Notes under the pieces: model-generated
What the model was told of the DNA's origin: nothing
Databases searched by the model: none
What the model saw: only the letters and a program-made list of their open reading frames with translations
In this document: positions 24,018-30,346 of the stretch, piece after piece
Layout: every line of letters starts with the position of its first letter
Position numbering within the stretch: position 1 is the first letter of the stretch
Program-made: the position numbers and the translations under genes
Assembly: GCA_039816705.1 (NCBI GenBank)
Contig: JBCBXF010000004.1
Location: 1 to 30,346 of the forward strand
Source of the DNA: CALHAX01 sp039816705
Lineage (GTDB): Bacteria; Pseudomonadota; Alphaproteobacteria; Rhizobiales; CALHAX01
Length of the DNA: 30,346 bases
Direction: 5' to 3'

Positions 24018-24515
24018 CTACATCGACCAGTGACCATCCTCATCCCGACAGGCGATCGTTTCAATAGAGCTTTTGCGCGGACCCGCATTGAGCGTGAACA
24101 CCACATGGCGGCACAGCCGTTGGTCTTCATCGAGAAAGACGGCCGTCGGTTTGACGGTGCCGCTCAAAAGCCCAGCCTTGCGATGCCAGACAAACGTTGC
24201 GCCATCCGCAACCTCGTTGAGCGCGAACTGAAGCGCCTGCAACGCTGCCCGCTTGTCATCAAAACCAAGCCGCATGCGGAACGGTCCGGTCATGCCGGTC
24301 GCCCGCCGCGCCACAACGTTGCCGTCTTCAGCGATCGGCGCCCCACGTTCGACAGTCACCGACCACCCATCACCGGTTGCGCGATCACCGGCGTGTGCCT
24401 CGGGTATGAGGCTGACAAAAGTAAATGAGAGGAGCCCGGCCAGGCAGCCGGCAATCGTGTTGCCAATCATGTTGGCACGACCGCCCATGGCAGCCGTCAT
24501 TCGGGAGAAACGCAT
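24018..24515 (-). CDS. Secreted surface-antigen-like protein (RT0821/Lpp0805-type domain)
   Basis: The product has 165 residues if the ATG at 24515 is used. The frame also starts at 24557 and at an internal ATG at 24470, which would leave a cleaner signal peptide. The N-terminal hydrophobic segment (IAGCLAGLLSFTFVSLIPEAHAG) ends with AHA, a signal peptidase I site. The C-terminal 75 residues have the pattern of the alphaproteobacterial 17-kDa/RT0821 surface antigen C-domain: ALNEVADGATFVWHRKAGLLSGTVKPT..., then LCRHVVFTLNAG and IACRDEDGHWSM. The paired Cys (LCRH, ACRD) probably form a disulfide. The glycine-zipper part of the antigen is missing. The gene is divergent from pdxH. The role is unknown, likely periplasmic or outer-membrane linked. 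Confidence 0.72.
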   Translation of the reverse strand: MRFSRMTAAMGGRANMIGNTIAGCLAGLLSFTFVSLIPEAHAGDRATGDGWSVTVERGAPIAEDGNVVARRATGMTGPFRMRLGFDDKRAALQALQFALNEVADGATFVWHRKAGLLSGTVKPTAVFLDEDQRLCRHVVFTLNAGPRKSSIETIACRDEDGHWSM

Positions 24516-24728
24516 GACACACCCGTACGCAAACTGAACGTCTCGACTGAAAACCATTCAGCCGGTCGCAAACATCGCGACGGCCGCCAGCGTGACGCGA
24601 CAGCGTTAATTCAACGTAAAAAGCTGATGCAGATTTGCGCAGCGAAGCCAGCAAGCCGCAGTGCACAGACTTAAGAAAATCCGATAGCAGTTGCGGCAGG
24701 AAGCGACGTAGAAGGAAAGCCAGATCCC

Positions 24729-25370
24729 ATGCTCGACAAAGCCAAGCCGGACTATTATGGCGGCCCACCCGACGAGAATTTCACCAGCGCCGAAGATCCG
24801 TTTGTCTTGTTTGCCACATGGATGGCAGACGCGAAGGCGCATGAAATCAACGACCCGAACGCCATGGCACTTGCGAGCGTCGATGAAACCGGGCTCCCGA
24901 ATGTGCGCACGGTGCTGCTCAAGGACGCAGATCCGCGCGGCTTCGTGCTTTACACCAACTTTGAGAGCGCAAAGGGCCGAGAGCTGCTGGGTCAGGGCAA
25001 GGCCGCCATCTGCTTTCACTGGAAGACGCTGCGCCGACAGGTCCGTGCGCGCGGTGCCATTGCGCCTGTGAGCGATGCGGAGGCCGACGCATACTATGCC
25101 ACGCGCCCGTATGGCAGCCGCGTCGGCGCGTGGGCTTCGGCCCAGTCACGCCCGCTCGAACATCGCGACGCGCTGGAGCAGGCCGTTGCGCAGTATGAAG
25201 AGAAATATTCCGAGGAGAACATTCCTCGCCCGCCACACTGGTCAGGATTTCGTCTTGCCCCGGTCGAGATCGAGTTCTGGCACGATCGACCATACCGCCT
25301 GCATGAACGCGTCGTCTTCCGGCGCGAGACAATCGAAAGCGATTGGACGACAAGCCTGTTGTACCCCTGA
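24729..25370 (+). CDS. pdxH: Pyridoxine/pyridoxamine 5'-phosphate oxidase
   Basis: The gene encodes 213 residues, the usual length. The enzyme oxidises pyridoxine or pyridoxamine phosphate to pyridoxal phosphate with FMN and oxygen. Motifs are DPFVLFATWMADAKAHEINDPNAMALASVDETGLPNVRTVLLKD, GFVLYTNFESAKGREL, AICFHWKTLRRQVRARG (FMN and substrate site), ATRPYGSRVGAWASAQSRPL, and the ending LPPV-type PVEIEFW...RLHERVVFRR with final LLYP. Its product is the cofactor of the aminotransferase in this window. It lies near fabI and aroC as in many Hyphomicrobiales, and converges on the EEP-like gene 22 bases on. Confidence 0.97.
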   Translation: MLDKAKPDYYGGPPDENFTSAEDPFVLFATWMADAKAHEINDPNAMALASVDETGLPNVRTVLLKDADPRGFVLYTNFESAKGRELLGQGKAAICFHWKTLRRQVRARGAIAPVSDAEADAYYATRPYGSRVGAWASAQSRPLEHRDALEQAVAQYEEKYSEENIPRPPHWSGFRLAPVEIEFWHDRPYRLHERVVFRRETIESDWTTSLLYP

Positions 25371-25392
25371 GCCTGCTGACAGAGGTCCTTGC

Positions 25393-26961
25393 CTATCTGC
25401 TGACGCGCCGGACAGGAGGCAACGCCAGAATGGGTGCGCACGCAAAAGCCGCAGCATCTTGATCCGGTAGGCCGGTCGCCGGCGCTCGTCGTAGCGCAGA
25501 AACTTTCGTAAGGTCCGCCGGTGTGTTGCCCTCTACGAGAGCGCGAGAGAGGAGGAAAACAGACTGACGCAGCGTGCCCTGATTGCAAGAAGCATGCGGC
25601 ATGGCCTTGCGAACAAACGGTGATGCGTCAGCCGAATGGAGCCGCTGTTCGGTAGGCGTCTTCCCTTCATGCGGCGCCGTCGCTTTGGCAGCAATGCCGC
25701 GCTTCGGCGCAAGAGTGCTTAACCCTGCAAGCGTACGGCGTGTCAGTTTCGAGGTCGCGCCACCGGCACGAAAAGTTTTGGCCGGCTTTGCTTTTTCATC
25801 TGCCGTCTCACTCCGACGATCGGGCGTTAGCGCAGCCCGCGCAAAGTCCTTCAGTGCTGAGACGACCAGCGTATCCGCAGACTGCGCTGGCGTATTGCTG
25901 AGATCGACAAGCGGCTTTCCGGGTGAGCGCGATGGTCCCCGCAGCTCCGCGACCTGACGACCGCCGCCTATCGTGCGTGTGGTACCATCGATCGTCCCGC
26001 CATACGCGTCACGCCGCACCGGATTCGACAACACAAAGCGGCGGATATCGCCCGACTTGCGCAGGCGTGCCAGCGCCCGACGATGCGCCAGCGTCACCCG
26101 CGACGGATCACTGCGCTCAAGCACCTGCCAGGCAGACCGCACGGCCTCCGACAACAAACCTTCTCCAGAAGCACGCGGGACCGCGAGCCCGATGATCACC
26201 GCCTGACGACGTGCCGCCTGTCCGCTCTTCCACACATTCAACACCTGCACCTGATCGCGCAGCGCACGACATCCGCGCTCGGCGGCTGGCGACGCACCCT
26301 TGCCGCAACCGTCCATCAGCCGCGCCGACGCAAACCAGAACTGGCGCGCCCCATGCTTGAGTTTCACTGCAACGCCGCTTTGGCCCTGCGGCCGTTCCGC
26401 CCCCAATGCGGGCGAAGGGTCCGCCATTTCGAGAATGTGCTTGCGAGCCAGCATCCGCAAACCGGATCCGCGACGCACGACGACGGCGGAGTAGCTGCGC
26501 CGGATCGACGGATTCCGCAGGATGTCGCGGCTGCGCTGCTGGCGGACCGCCAACTCGCGCGAGAATACGACGTAGTAGTTCCGTGCCGGAAACAACAACC
26601 GCGCCGCCCTTGGCGATCCAACGCCCTGCAAGGCGACGAGATCCGGCTTTGCGCGCAATACCGCACGTCTCATCGCACGCAGCTGTTCGACATTACGTAC
26701 CGGAGCGCCTGCACGAAGCGGGTCATCAGGCTGATGCCAAAAGGCATTCAGATCGAGCGACATCAGCCGCAGCGGCGTCTCGGCCGATTGAGAAGCCGAC
26801 GCAACGGCTCGGCGTTCCGTCGCTTCCGGCGGAGCCTGCTCGGAGTTGTCCTGCGCCCACGTCGGTGCAGCGATGACCGCGACAGCAGTGCAAGCAGCCG
26901 CGATCCGCACGAGCCCGTGACGTCTCACGTAATGTACGCCTGAGCTGTGTCTCTCAGTCAT
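25393..26961 (-). CDS. Secreted protein with a degenerate EEP (endonuclease/exonuclease/phosphatase) domain
   Basis: The gene encodes 522 residues, with AGGAGG six bases before the ATG. A signal peptide is present (about 17-36, IAAACTAVAVIAAPTWAQ). Residues 63 to about 315 follow the EEP order: LRLMSLDLN (63-72), KPDLVALQGVG (105-115), YYVVFSREL, AVVVRRGSGLRML, SGVAVKLKH, SARLMDGC (212-219), RGCRALRDQVQVLNVWKS, AVIIGLAVPR (254-263), IRRFVLS. At each catalytic spot the usual residue is replaced: Asn of SWN, Glu of LQE (Gly113), His of VHLKSGC (Arg214), Asp and Asn of GDFN (Leu259, Val261). It therefore looks catalytically dead. Residues after about 320 are basic, low-complexity and unrecognised. 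The fold call is by alignment in my head and should be tested. It is divergent from the DUF1499 gene. Confidence 0.68.
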   Translation of the reverse strand: MTERHSSGVHYVRRHGLVRIAAACTAVAVIAAPTWAQDNSEQAPPEATERRAVASASQSAETPLRLMSLDLNAFWHQPDDPLRAGAPVRNVEQLRAMRRAVLRAKPDLVALQGVGSPRAARLLFPARNYYVVFSRELAVRQQRSRDILRNPSIRRSYSAVVVRRGSGLRMLARKHILEMADPSPALGAERPQGQSGVAVKLKHGARQFWFASARLMDGCGKGASPAAERGCRALRDQVQVLNVWKSGQAARRQAVIIGLAVPRASGEGLLSEAVRSAWQVLERSDPSRVTLAHRRALARLRKSGDIRRFVLSNPVRRDAYGGTIDGTTRTIGGGRQVAELRGPSRSPGKPLVDLSNTPAQSADTLVVSALKDFARAALTPDRRSETADEKAKPAKTFRAGGATSKLTRRTLAGLSTLAPKRGIAAKATAPHEGKTPTEQRLHSADASPFVRKAMPHASCNQGTLRQSVFLLSRALVEGNTPADLTKVSALRRAPATGLPDQDAAAFACAPILALPPVRRVSR

Positions 26962-27198
26962 CCCAACCTCCTGATGGCAGAGCTAATCTGAGTCGCTTAA
27001 TCAGGTCTTTCCAGTCGAAGGCCCAGCAACGCCGGGCATCAGAGTGCACATCCTCAAGTCCTGCATTTCGCCCGGGTTGGCAGATAGCTTTGCAAATGGC
27101 ATGGCGAACACGCAGCACGTCGCGCTCTATTGGTGAACCGTTTGGCACGACGTATTGTCCGCCTGCCGCATCTGAACCCTCAAAAGAAGAGCGACACG
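26962..27198. other. Divergent intergenic region between the EEP-like and DUF1499 genes
   Basis: About 237 bases separate two divergent genes, so promoters for both should be here. The plus strand is open from 27130 in the DUF1499 frame, but those residues are not like the family. I cannot place a promoter with confidence and see no RNA gene. Confidence 0.3.
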
Positions 27199-28149
27199 AT
27201 GGGCCTTATTGTCGAAAGCTGGGTCCGGAACGGCTGGACACTCTGGGCATCCCGGATCGCGCTGTTTGCGATCCAGCTTTTCGTCATCGCCTTCCTGTTG
27301 CATCGCACCCACACGATCTCGACGCCGCTTGGTCTCGCTTTGTTCTCGGTCGCTGGCGCCCTCGCGATCGCAGGCGGTCTGCTGGCATTGATCGGGTTCG
27401 TGCAAATCTGGAACAATGGGGGTCGCGGCGGCTTACGCGGCGCGTTTGCAGTGTTCGTCATGCTCGTCGCCATTGCGATCCCCGGCAGCAGCGCCCCGAC
27501 GGCCGCGCGCCTCCCACTGCTCAACGACGTCTCAACCGATCTTGTTGCACCACCCGGGTTCGTCATCACGCCCGAAGCGCCGCGACCATCCGGCTTCCTC
27601 GCCTCTGAACGGAGCGGGCCAAGCGCCGATCTTCAGCAGAAAGCCTATCCCGATCTGACACCACTGCGCGTCACACGCTCACCTGCGGCCGCATTCGACG
27701 CGGCGCGCGCCATTGCCGAAAAACAGGGCTTCGAGATCGTACGTGAAAGCCCGCCCGACGCGACGGCACGTGTCGGCACCATTCAGGCATTTGACGAAAC
27801 CACAGTCATGGGCTTCCGCGACGATGTCGTCATCCGCGTGCGACCAGAGGGACGCGCAACGCGCATCGATCTCCGCTCAGCCTCACGCTACGGCCAGCAC
27901 GATCTCGGTCGCAACGCTGCGCGCGTCCGTCGCTTGTCACGCCTCCTGCGCGCCCGCCTCGACTTCGATATCCCCACTGAAGACGACGACACAGCAACGG
28001 CGAAAGAGAAGAAACCGGCCAAATCAAGTTCAGACGTCAAGCGGCGGAAAAATGCGCGTCCATCGTCACGGGCCCGGAAGAGGAAACGGCGCCGCTCTCG
28101 ACCAAGGCGCCAACGTGCGCCAGCACAGACAAGCCGGCGGCAGGAATAA
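27199..28149 (+). CDS. DUF1499-domain membrane protein with an Arg-rich C-terminal tail
   Basis: The gene encodes 316 residues from the ATG at 27199, with AAGAAGAG about ten bases upstream. The frame is also open from 27130, but that adds unrelated residues. Three membrane helices are visible, at about 15-36, 44-68 and 80-98. The DUF1499 domain follows at about 145-260: YPDLTPLRVTRSPAAAFDAA, IAEKQGFEIV, IQAFDETTVMGFRDDVVIRVRPE and RIDLRSASRYGQHDLGRNAARVRRLSRLL. The domain is of unknown function and its face of the membrane is not set. The last 50 residues are very basic (for example RARKRKRRRSRPRRQR). The last 113 bases overlap the 3' end of the convergent MBL-fold gene, so the basic tail is partly antisense to it. 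Confidence 0.85.
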   Translation: MGLIVESWVRNGWTLWASRIALFAIQLFVIAFLLHRTHTISTPLGLALFSVAGALAIAGGLLALIGFVQIWNNGGRGGLRGAFAVFVMLVAIAIPGSSAPTAARLPLLNDVSTDLVAPPGFVITPEAPRPSGFLASERSGPSADLQQKAYPDLTPLRVTRSPAAAFDAARAIAEKQGFEIVRESPPDATARVGTIQAFDETTVMGFRDDVVIRVRPEGRATRIDLRSASRYGQHDLGRNAARVRRLSRLLRARLDFDIPTEDDDTATAKEKKPAKSSSDVKRRKNARPSSRARKRKRRRSRPRRQRAPAQTSRRQE

Positions 28150-28966
28150 GCGAGGCGTCAAGCGAGGGATAGCAGCGCGCAACAATGCCATCGATGTCCG
28201 CGACACCATCGCGGATGCAATCGAGGATCGCACTTTCTCTCCATCGCCGGTGCATGATGTACGCCTTGACGACGCGTTGCGGTGTGCGGATCGCGCCGCC
28301 ATGACCGGGGAGAAAAATCTTGTCTTCCCGGCTGCGCAACAGCTCGAGCGAGCGCATGTAGTTTCCCATGTTCCCTTCCGGCGGCGCCACCACAGTGGTG
28401 CTCCAGCCCATCACATGATCACCTGAGATCAGCGTACCGGTCTCGCCGGACGCCACGTGCGAAAGCCCGAAGCAGAGGTGATCTGGCGCATGCCCCGGTG
28501 TGTGCAGCGCGTTCAGCAGCCAGTCCCCGACCTTGACGACGTCGCCATGCGCCAGGGGGTGATCCGGCCAAAAGTCGGTATCTGTAAAATCGCTTCCACT
28601 TGGACTGCTCTCGACGCTACCGCGTTGTCCCGTGAGCCGCGCCGGATCGAACGCATATGTCTTCGCACCGGTCACGGCTTTCAGGGCGGAAAGTCCATCG
28701 CAGTGATCGCGATGTGTATGCGTCAGAAAAATGTGCGTGATTTGCTTGCCGTCTGCCGCCCGCAGAATGGCATTGCGATGTGCCGCATCATCAGGCCCGG
28801 GATCGATCACACACACGTGATCATCCCCGATCAAGTACGTGTTCGTGCCCTTGAATGTGAACGGGCCAGGATTGTTGGCGACGATCCGGCGCACGCCCGG
28901 CTGCATCTCGCGCGGCTCGCCATAGCTGAACGTCATCTCACGGCTCAGCGGAATACTGTCGGCCAA
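28037..28966 (-). CDS. Metallo-beta-lactamase-fold hydrolase (LACTB2/glyoxalase II-like)
   Basis: I chose a TTG start at 28966 because AAAGGGGG lies just upstream and the family usually begins about here. It gives 309 residues. Another TTG at 29029 and an ATG at 28936 are open. Zinc-ligand motif THTHRDHCDG has His83, His85, Asp87 and His88. Further ligands are in LHTPGHAPDHLCF, ISGDHVMGW and FLPGHGG. NNPGPFTFKGTNTYLIG and VCVIDPGPDD are the usual N-terminal stretches of the LACTB2-like branch. The C-terminal winged helix (IVARCYPSLDASLIPAAGLSVLAHVGALVESGAV) is also typical. Human LACTB2 is a ribonuclease and bacterial members are mostly untested, so the substrate is open. The 3' end overlaps the convergent DUF1499 gene by 113 bases. 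Confidence 0.9.
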   Translation of the reverse strand: MADSIPLSREMTFSYGEPREMQPGVRRIVANNPGPFTFKGTNTYLIGDDHVCVIDPGPDDAAHRNAILRAADGKQITHIFLTHTHRDHCDGLSALKAVTGAKTYAFDPARLTGQRGSVESSPSGSDFTDTDFWPDHPLAHGDVVKVGDWLLNALHTPGHAPDHLCFGLSHVASGETGTLISGDHVMGWSTTVVAPPEGNMGNYMRSLELLRSREDKIFLPGHGGAIRTPQRVVKAYIMHRRWRESAILDCIRDGVADIDGIVARCYPSLDASLIPAAGLSVLAHVGALVESGAVSSSGPVTMDAHFSAA

Positions 28967-29116
28967 AACACCCCCTTTATTCTCTGTGCACGGCTTAGAG
29001 CGCGGACCGCGCTTCACGCGAACTCCCAATCAACCAACGCGATTGTGAATCGCACTCTCCGCGTGCCTGCGTCATCGTTGCGATGAGGACATCACCCATC
29101 TCCAAGGACCAATGCC

Positions 29117-29317
29117 ATGATCCGTACACTCATCTGCGCAGGCGCATGCACATTCGCGCTCTCGACGGCTGCAATCTCAGCGACGCCTACCACAAACCTT
29201 GCAGGCGCGTCTCTGGCCGAAACAATCACACTCGAAGCAAAGAAAAAGTGCAAAAAGGGCAAGCGCTTCTCGACCAAGCTCGGCCGCTGTGTGCGGTCCA
29301 AGCGCGGCTCTTACTAA
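29117..29317 (+). CDS. Tiny secreted cationic protein with one cysteine pair
   Basis: The gene encodes 66 residues, with AAGGA about nine bases before the ATG. The first 22 residues form a signal peptide (LICAGACTFALSTAAISA). The mature part is short: a linker of about 20 residues, then EAKKKCKKGKRFSTKLGRCVRSKRGSY, with two cysteines (in KKCKK and GRCVR) spaced like the Cys-X(n)-Cys hairpins of small periplasmic proteins (pattern C-x-K-G-x-x-F-S-x-x-x-G-x-C). It is very basic. No family name is certain. It is divergent from the MBL-fold gene and followed at once by a strong terminator, which supports a real, separately transcribed gene. Confidence 0.65.
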   Translation: MIRTLICAGACTFALSTAAISATPTTNLAGASLAETITLEAKKKCKKGKRFSTKLGRCVRSKRGSY

Positions 29318-29364
29318 GCTGAGCGACCGACACGCGCGCTCTGAAACATAGACATGAGCAAATC

Positions 29365-29398
29365 GCCGCCGTGGATAACAATCCCGGCGGCTTTTTTT
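29365..29398 (+). terminator. Rho-independent terminator after the small secreted-protein gene
   Basis: A stem of seven bases, GCCGCCG (29365-29371) with CGGCGGC (29385-29391), is followed directly by seven Ts (29392-29398). It is oriented for the plus strand, 47 bases past the stop of the 66-residue secreted protein. It also separates that gene from the oppositely oriented tRNA-Pro. Confidence 0.85.
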
Positions 29399-29429
29399 GT
29401 GCAAGAAATCGTTCGGGGCGTCTTAAAGT

Positions 29430-29506
29430 TGGTCGGAGTGGCAGGATTTGAACCTGCGACCCCCTCGTCCCGAACGAGGTGCGCTACCAGGCTGCGCCAC
29501 ACTCCG
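29430..29506 (-). tRNA. tRNA-Pro (anticodon CGG)
   Basis: A full cloverleaf of 77 bases reads on the minus strand. The acceptor stem CGGAGTG pairs with CACTCCG, the D-arm GCGCAGCCTGGTAGCGC is typical, and the T-arm has GGTTCAAATCC. The anticodon stem CCTCG/CGAGG encloses the loop TTCGGGA, with anticodon CGG at 29472-29470 for codon CCG. The discriminator base is A and CCA is encoded in the DNA. Confidence 0.96.
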
Positions 29507-29744
29507 ACAAGCAGCTCTATCGGCGCGCGTTCGGGAGCACGCCGTGCCGCTGGCGCAGTGAATAGCGAGCCGCTGGCGCGGAGGCAAGGCTGGTGGTCCG
29601 CGCTCGCAGCACCGGCCCAAGACCACCACGGCGTGATCAGAAACGCACAACGCCCGACGCCCCTCTTGCACCGCGTCGCGCCACCCGATACCAGTCACGT
29701 CACGTTGCACGCGCTTTGCCGTTCACGCATCGCGACGCAACTGC

Positions 29745-29821
29745 TGGGGTGTGGCCAAGTGGTCTAAGGCGCCGGTTTTTGGTATCGGTATTCGTAGGTT
29801 CGAATCCTACCGCCCCAGCCA
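29745..29821 (+). tRNA. tRNA-Gln (anticodon TTG)
   Basis: The cloverleaf has 77 bases. The acceptor stem TGGGGTG pairs with CGCCCCA (one G-T pair). The D-arm is GGCCAAGTGGTCTAAGGC, the T-arm has GGTTCGAATCC, and the anticodon stem CCGGT/ATCGG encloses the loop TTTTGGT with anticodon TTG at 29779-29781 for CAA/CAG. The discriminator is G and CCA is encoded. Confidence 0.96.
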
Positions 29822-29966
29822 GTTTCGCCTCAGCTGATACGGCTCAGGCGTGCCCCCGGCCCATAAAACCGACCAGCGCCCGAGCGCATATCTGGGTGGC
29901 TCCTGCGGCAGGCGACGAGCCGTCGATCCCACACACGATCCTCCCCGCGTAGCGAACACGACACCG

Positions 29967-30346
29967 ATGGCCAACCCGATCCTCGTGAACGCAACCCGCG
30001 GTGGCATCATCGAAAGTGCGCACCGTGGCGCATACGCGATCGCGACGACTGATGGCGTGGTGGCCCGGCTCGGCGACATTGACACGCCGATTTTTCCCCG
30101 TTCGTCGATCAAGATTTTTCAAGCTGTCCCGCTCGTCACATCGGGCGCGGCCGACGCCTTCGCTCTCGCCGACGAGCATCTCGCGCTCGCCTGCGCATCG
30201 CACGACGGCGAACCAACCCACGTCACCGCGGCAACCGCCATGCTTCACGCCTCGGGCGCCGAGCTCGACGCCTTGGCCTGCGGTGCCCATGCACCAAGCG
30301 GGCGCCGAGCGGCCGATGCTCTGGTGGCCGCCGGCGAACAACCGAG
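29967..30346 (+). CDS. Asparaginase of the rhizobial (ReAV-like) family, N-terminal part
   Basis: The frame is open from the ATG at 29967 to the window end, giving 126 codons, so the gene is cut and the C-terminal two thirds are missing. The residues fit the Asparaginase_II Pfam family, the rhizobial asparaginases, which are unlike E. coli AnsA/AnsB. Landmarks are NATRGGIIESAHRGAYAI at the N-terminus, PIFPRSSIKIFQAVPLV with the Ser46-x-x-Lys49 pair (counterpart of Ser48/Lys51 in Rhizobium etli ReAV), ALACASHDGEPTHV, and ALACGAHAPSG, whose Cys is a candidate zinc ligand. It would release ammonia from asparagine. No oddity is seen in the visible part. Confidence 0.88.
   Translation, partial: MANPILVNATRGGIIESAHRGAYAIATTDGVVARLGDIDTPIFPRSSIKIFQAVPLVTSGAADAFALADEHLALACASHDGEPTHVTAATAMLHASGAELDALACGAHAPSGRRAADALVAAGEQP

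Noticed and set aside
23885..24031. A frame downstream of the surface-protein stop (LVDVVTRIRELERQG...)
   Set aside because: It has protein-like texture but no start codon before that part, a stop just upstream, and a different frame from the surface protein, whose natural end (DGHWSM) is already reached.
26083..26943. A 286-codon plus-strand frame opposite the EEP-like gene
   Set aside because: It is antisense to a frame with signal peptide and strong ribosome site. The residues are Arg/His/Pro-rich shadow texture.
29423..29710. A minus-strand ORF ending SVAQPGSAPRSGRGGRRFKSC...
   Set aside because: This is the well-known spurious translation through a tRNA gene, here tRNA-Pro.
29430..29821. 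An integrated element at the tRNA pair
   Set aside because: No integrase gene and no repeated tRNA 3' end is seen near either tRNA in the window.
29593..29952. A plus-strand ORF with GVWPSGLRRR...GSNPTAPA
   Set aside because: It is again translation through a tRNA, here tRNA-Gln.

Overview
The window looks like chromosomal DNA of a GC-rich alphaproteobacterium, most likely of the order Hyphomicrobiales (Rhizobiales). The reasons are an NDUFA12-type complex I accessory subunit, DUF2155 and DUF1499 proteins, a B12-dependent class II ribonucleotide reductase, an aroQ-accB-accC-aat block, an aroC / histidine phosphatase / fabI / pdxH block, and a rhizobial-type asparaginase. Genus cannot be set from the sequence alone. 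No complete phage, plasmid or CRISPR locus is visible.

Left edge (1-1880) is the one clearly accessory region. An IS1-type transposase gene runs off the left end. Beside it is a compact, lower-GC three-gene operon on the minus strand: a small basic KGG-type protein, a Clp-fold serine protease of the SDH (serine dehydrogenase proteinase) family, and a 74-residue protein, with overlapping start and stop codons. Repeated GGTCA-type boxes lie on both sides of it.

1881-8513 holds sfsA (-), a MoaB/CinA-type molybdopterin-binding-domain protein (+), an unrecognised protein with a long Asp/Glu-rich tail (-) and the 1245-residue NrdJ (-), closed by a strong hairpin. About 680 bases separate nrdJ from the divergent NDUFA12 gene.

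9194-16618 holds NDUFA12 and DUF2155 (+), then a long minus-strand run read from right to left: M48 protease with repeats, DsbA-like oxidoreductase, aroQ, accB, accC, aat and a helical-repeat protein. It mixes envelope protein quality control, aromatic amino acid synthesis, the start of fatty acid synthesis (biotin carboxylase and carrier) and N-end-rule tagging.

16914-20987 holds a class I aminotransferase and a malonyl-CoA synthetase-like ligase (+), facing a PaaK-like adenylating enzyme (-). 21040-25370 holds aroC, a histidine phosphatase, fabI and a secreted surface-antigen-like protein (-), then pdxH (+).

25393-30346 holds a secreted protein that looks like an endonuclease/exonuclease/phosphatase (EEP) fold without its catalytic residues (-), a DUF1499 membrane protein (+) whose Arg-rich tail overlaps the end of a metallo-beta-lactamase-fold hydrolase (-), a tiny secreted Cys-pair protein (+), tRNA-Pro(CGG) (-), tRNA-Gln(TTG) (+), and the first 126 codons of an asparaginase (+) cut by the right edge.

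Most of the window is ordinary housekeeping. The best candidates for something undescribed are the SDH-protease operon, the apparently inactive EEP-fold protein, the DsbA-like protein ending in an extra CxxC, and the acidic-tail protein next to nrdJ.
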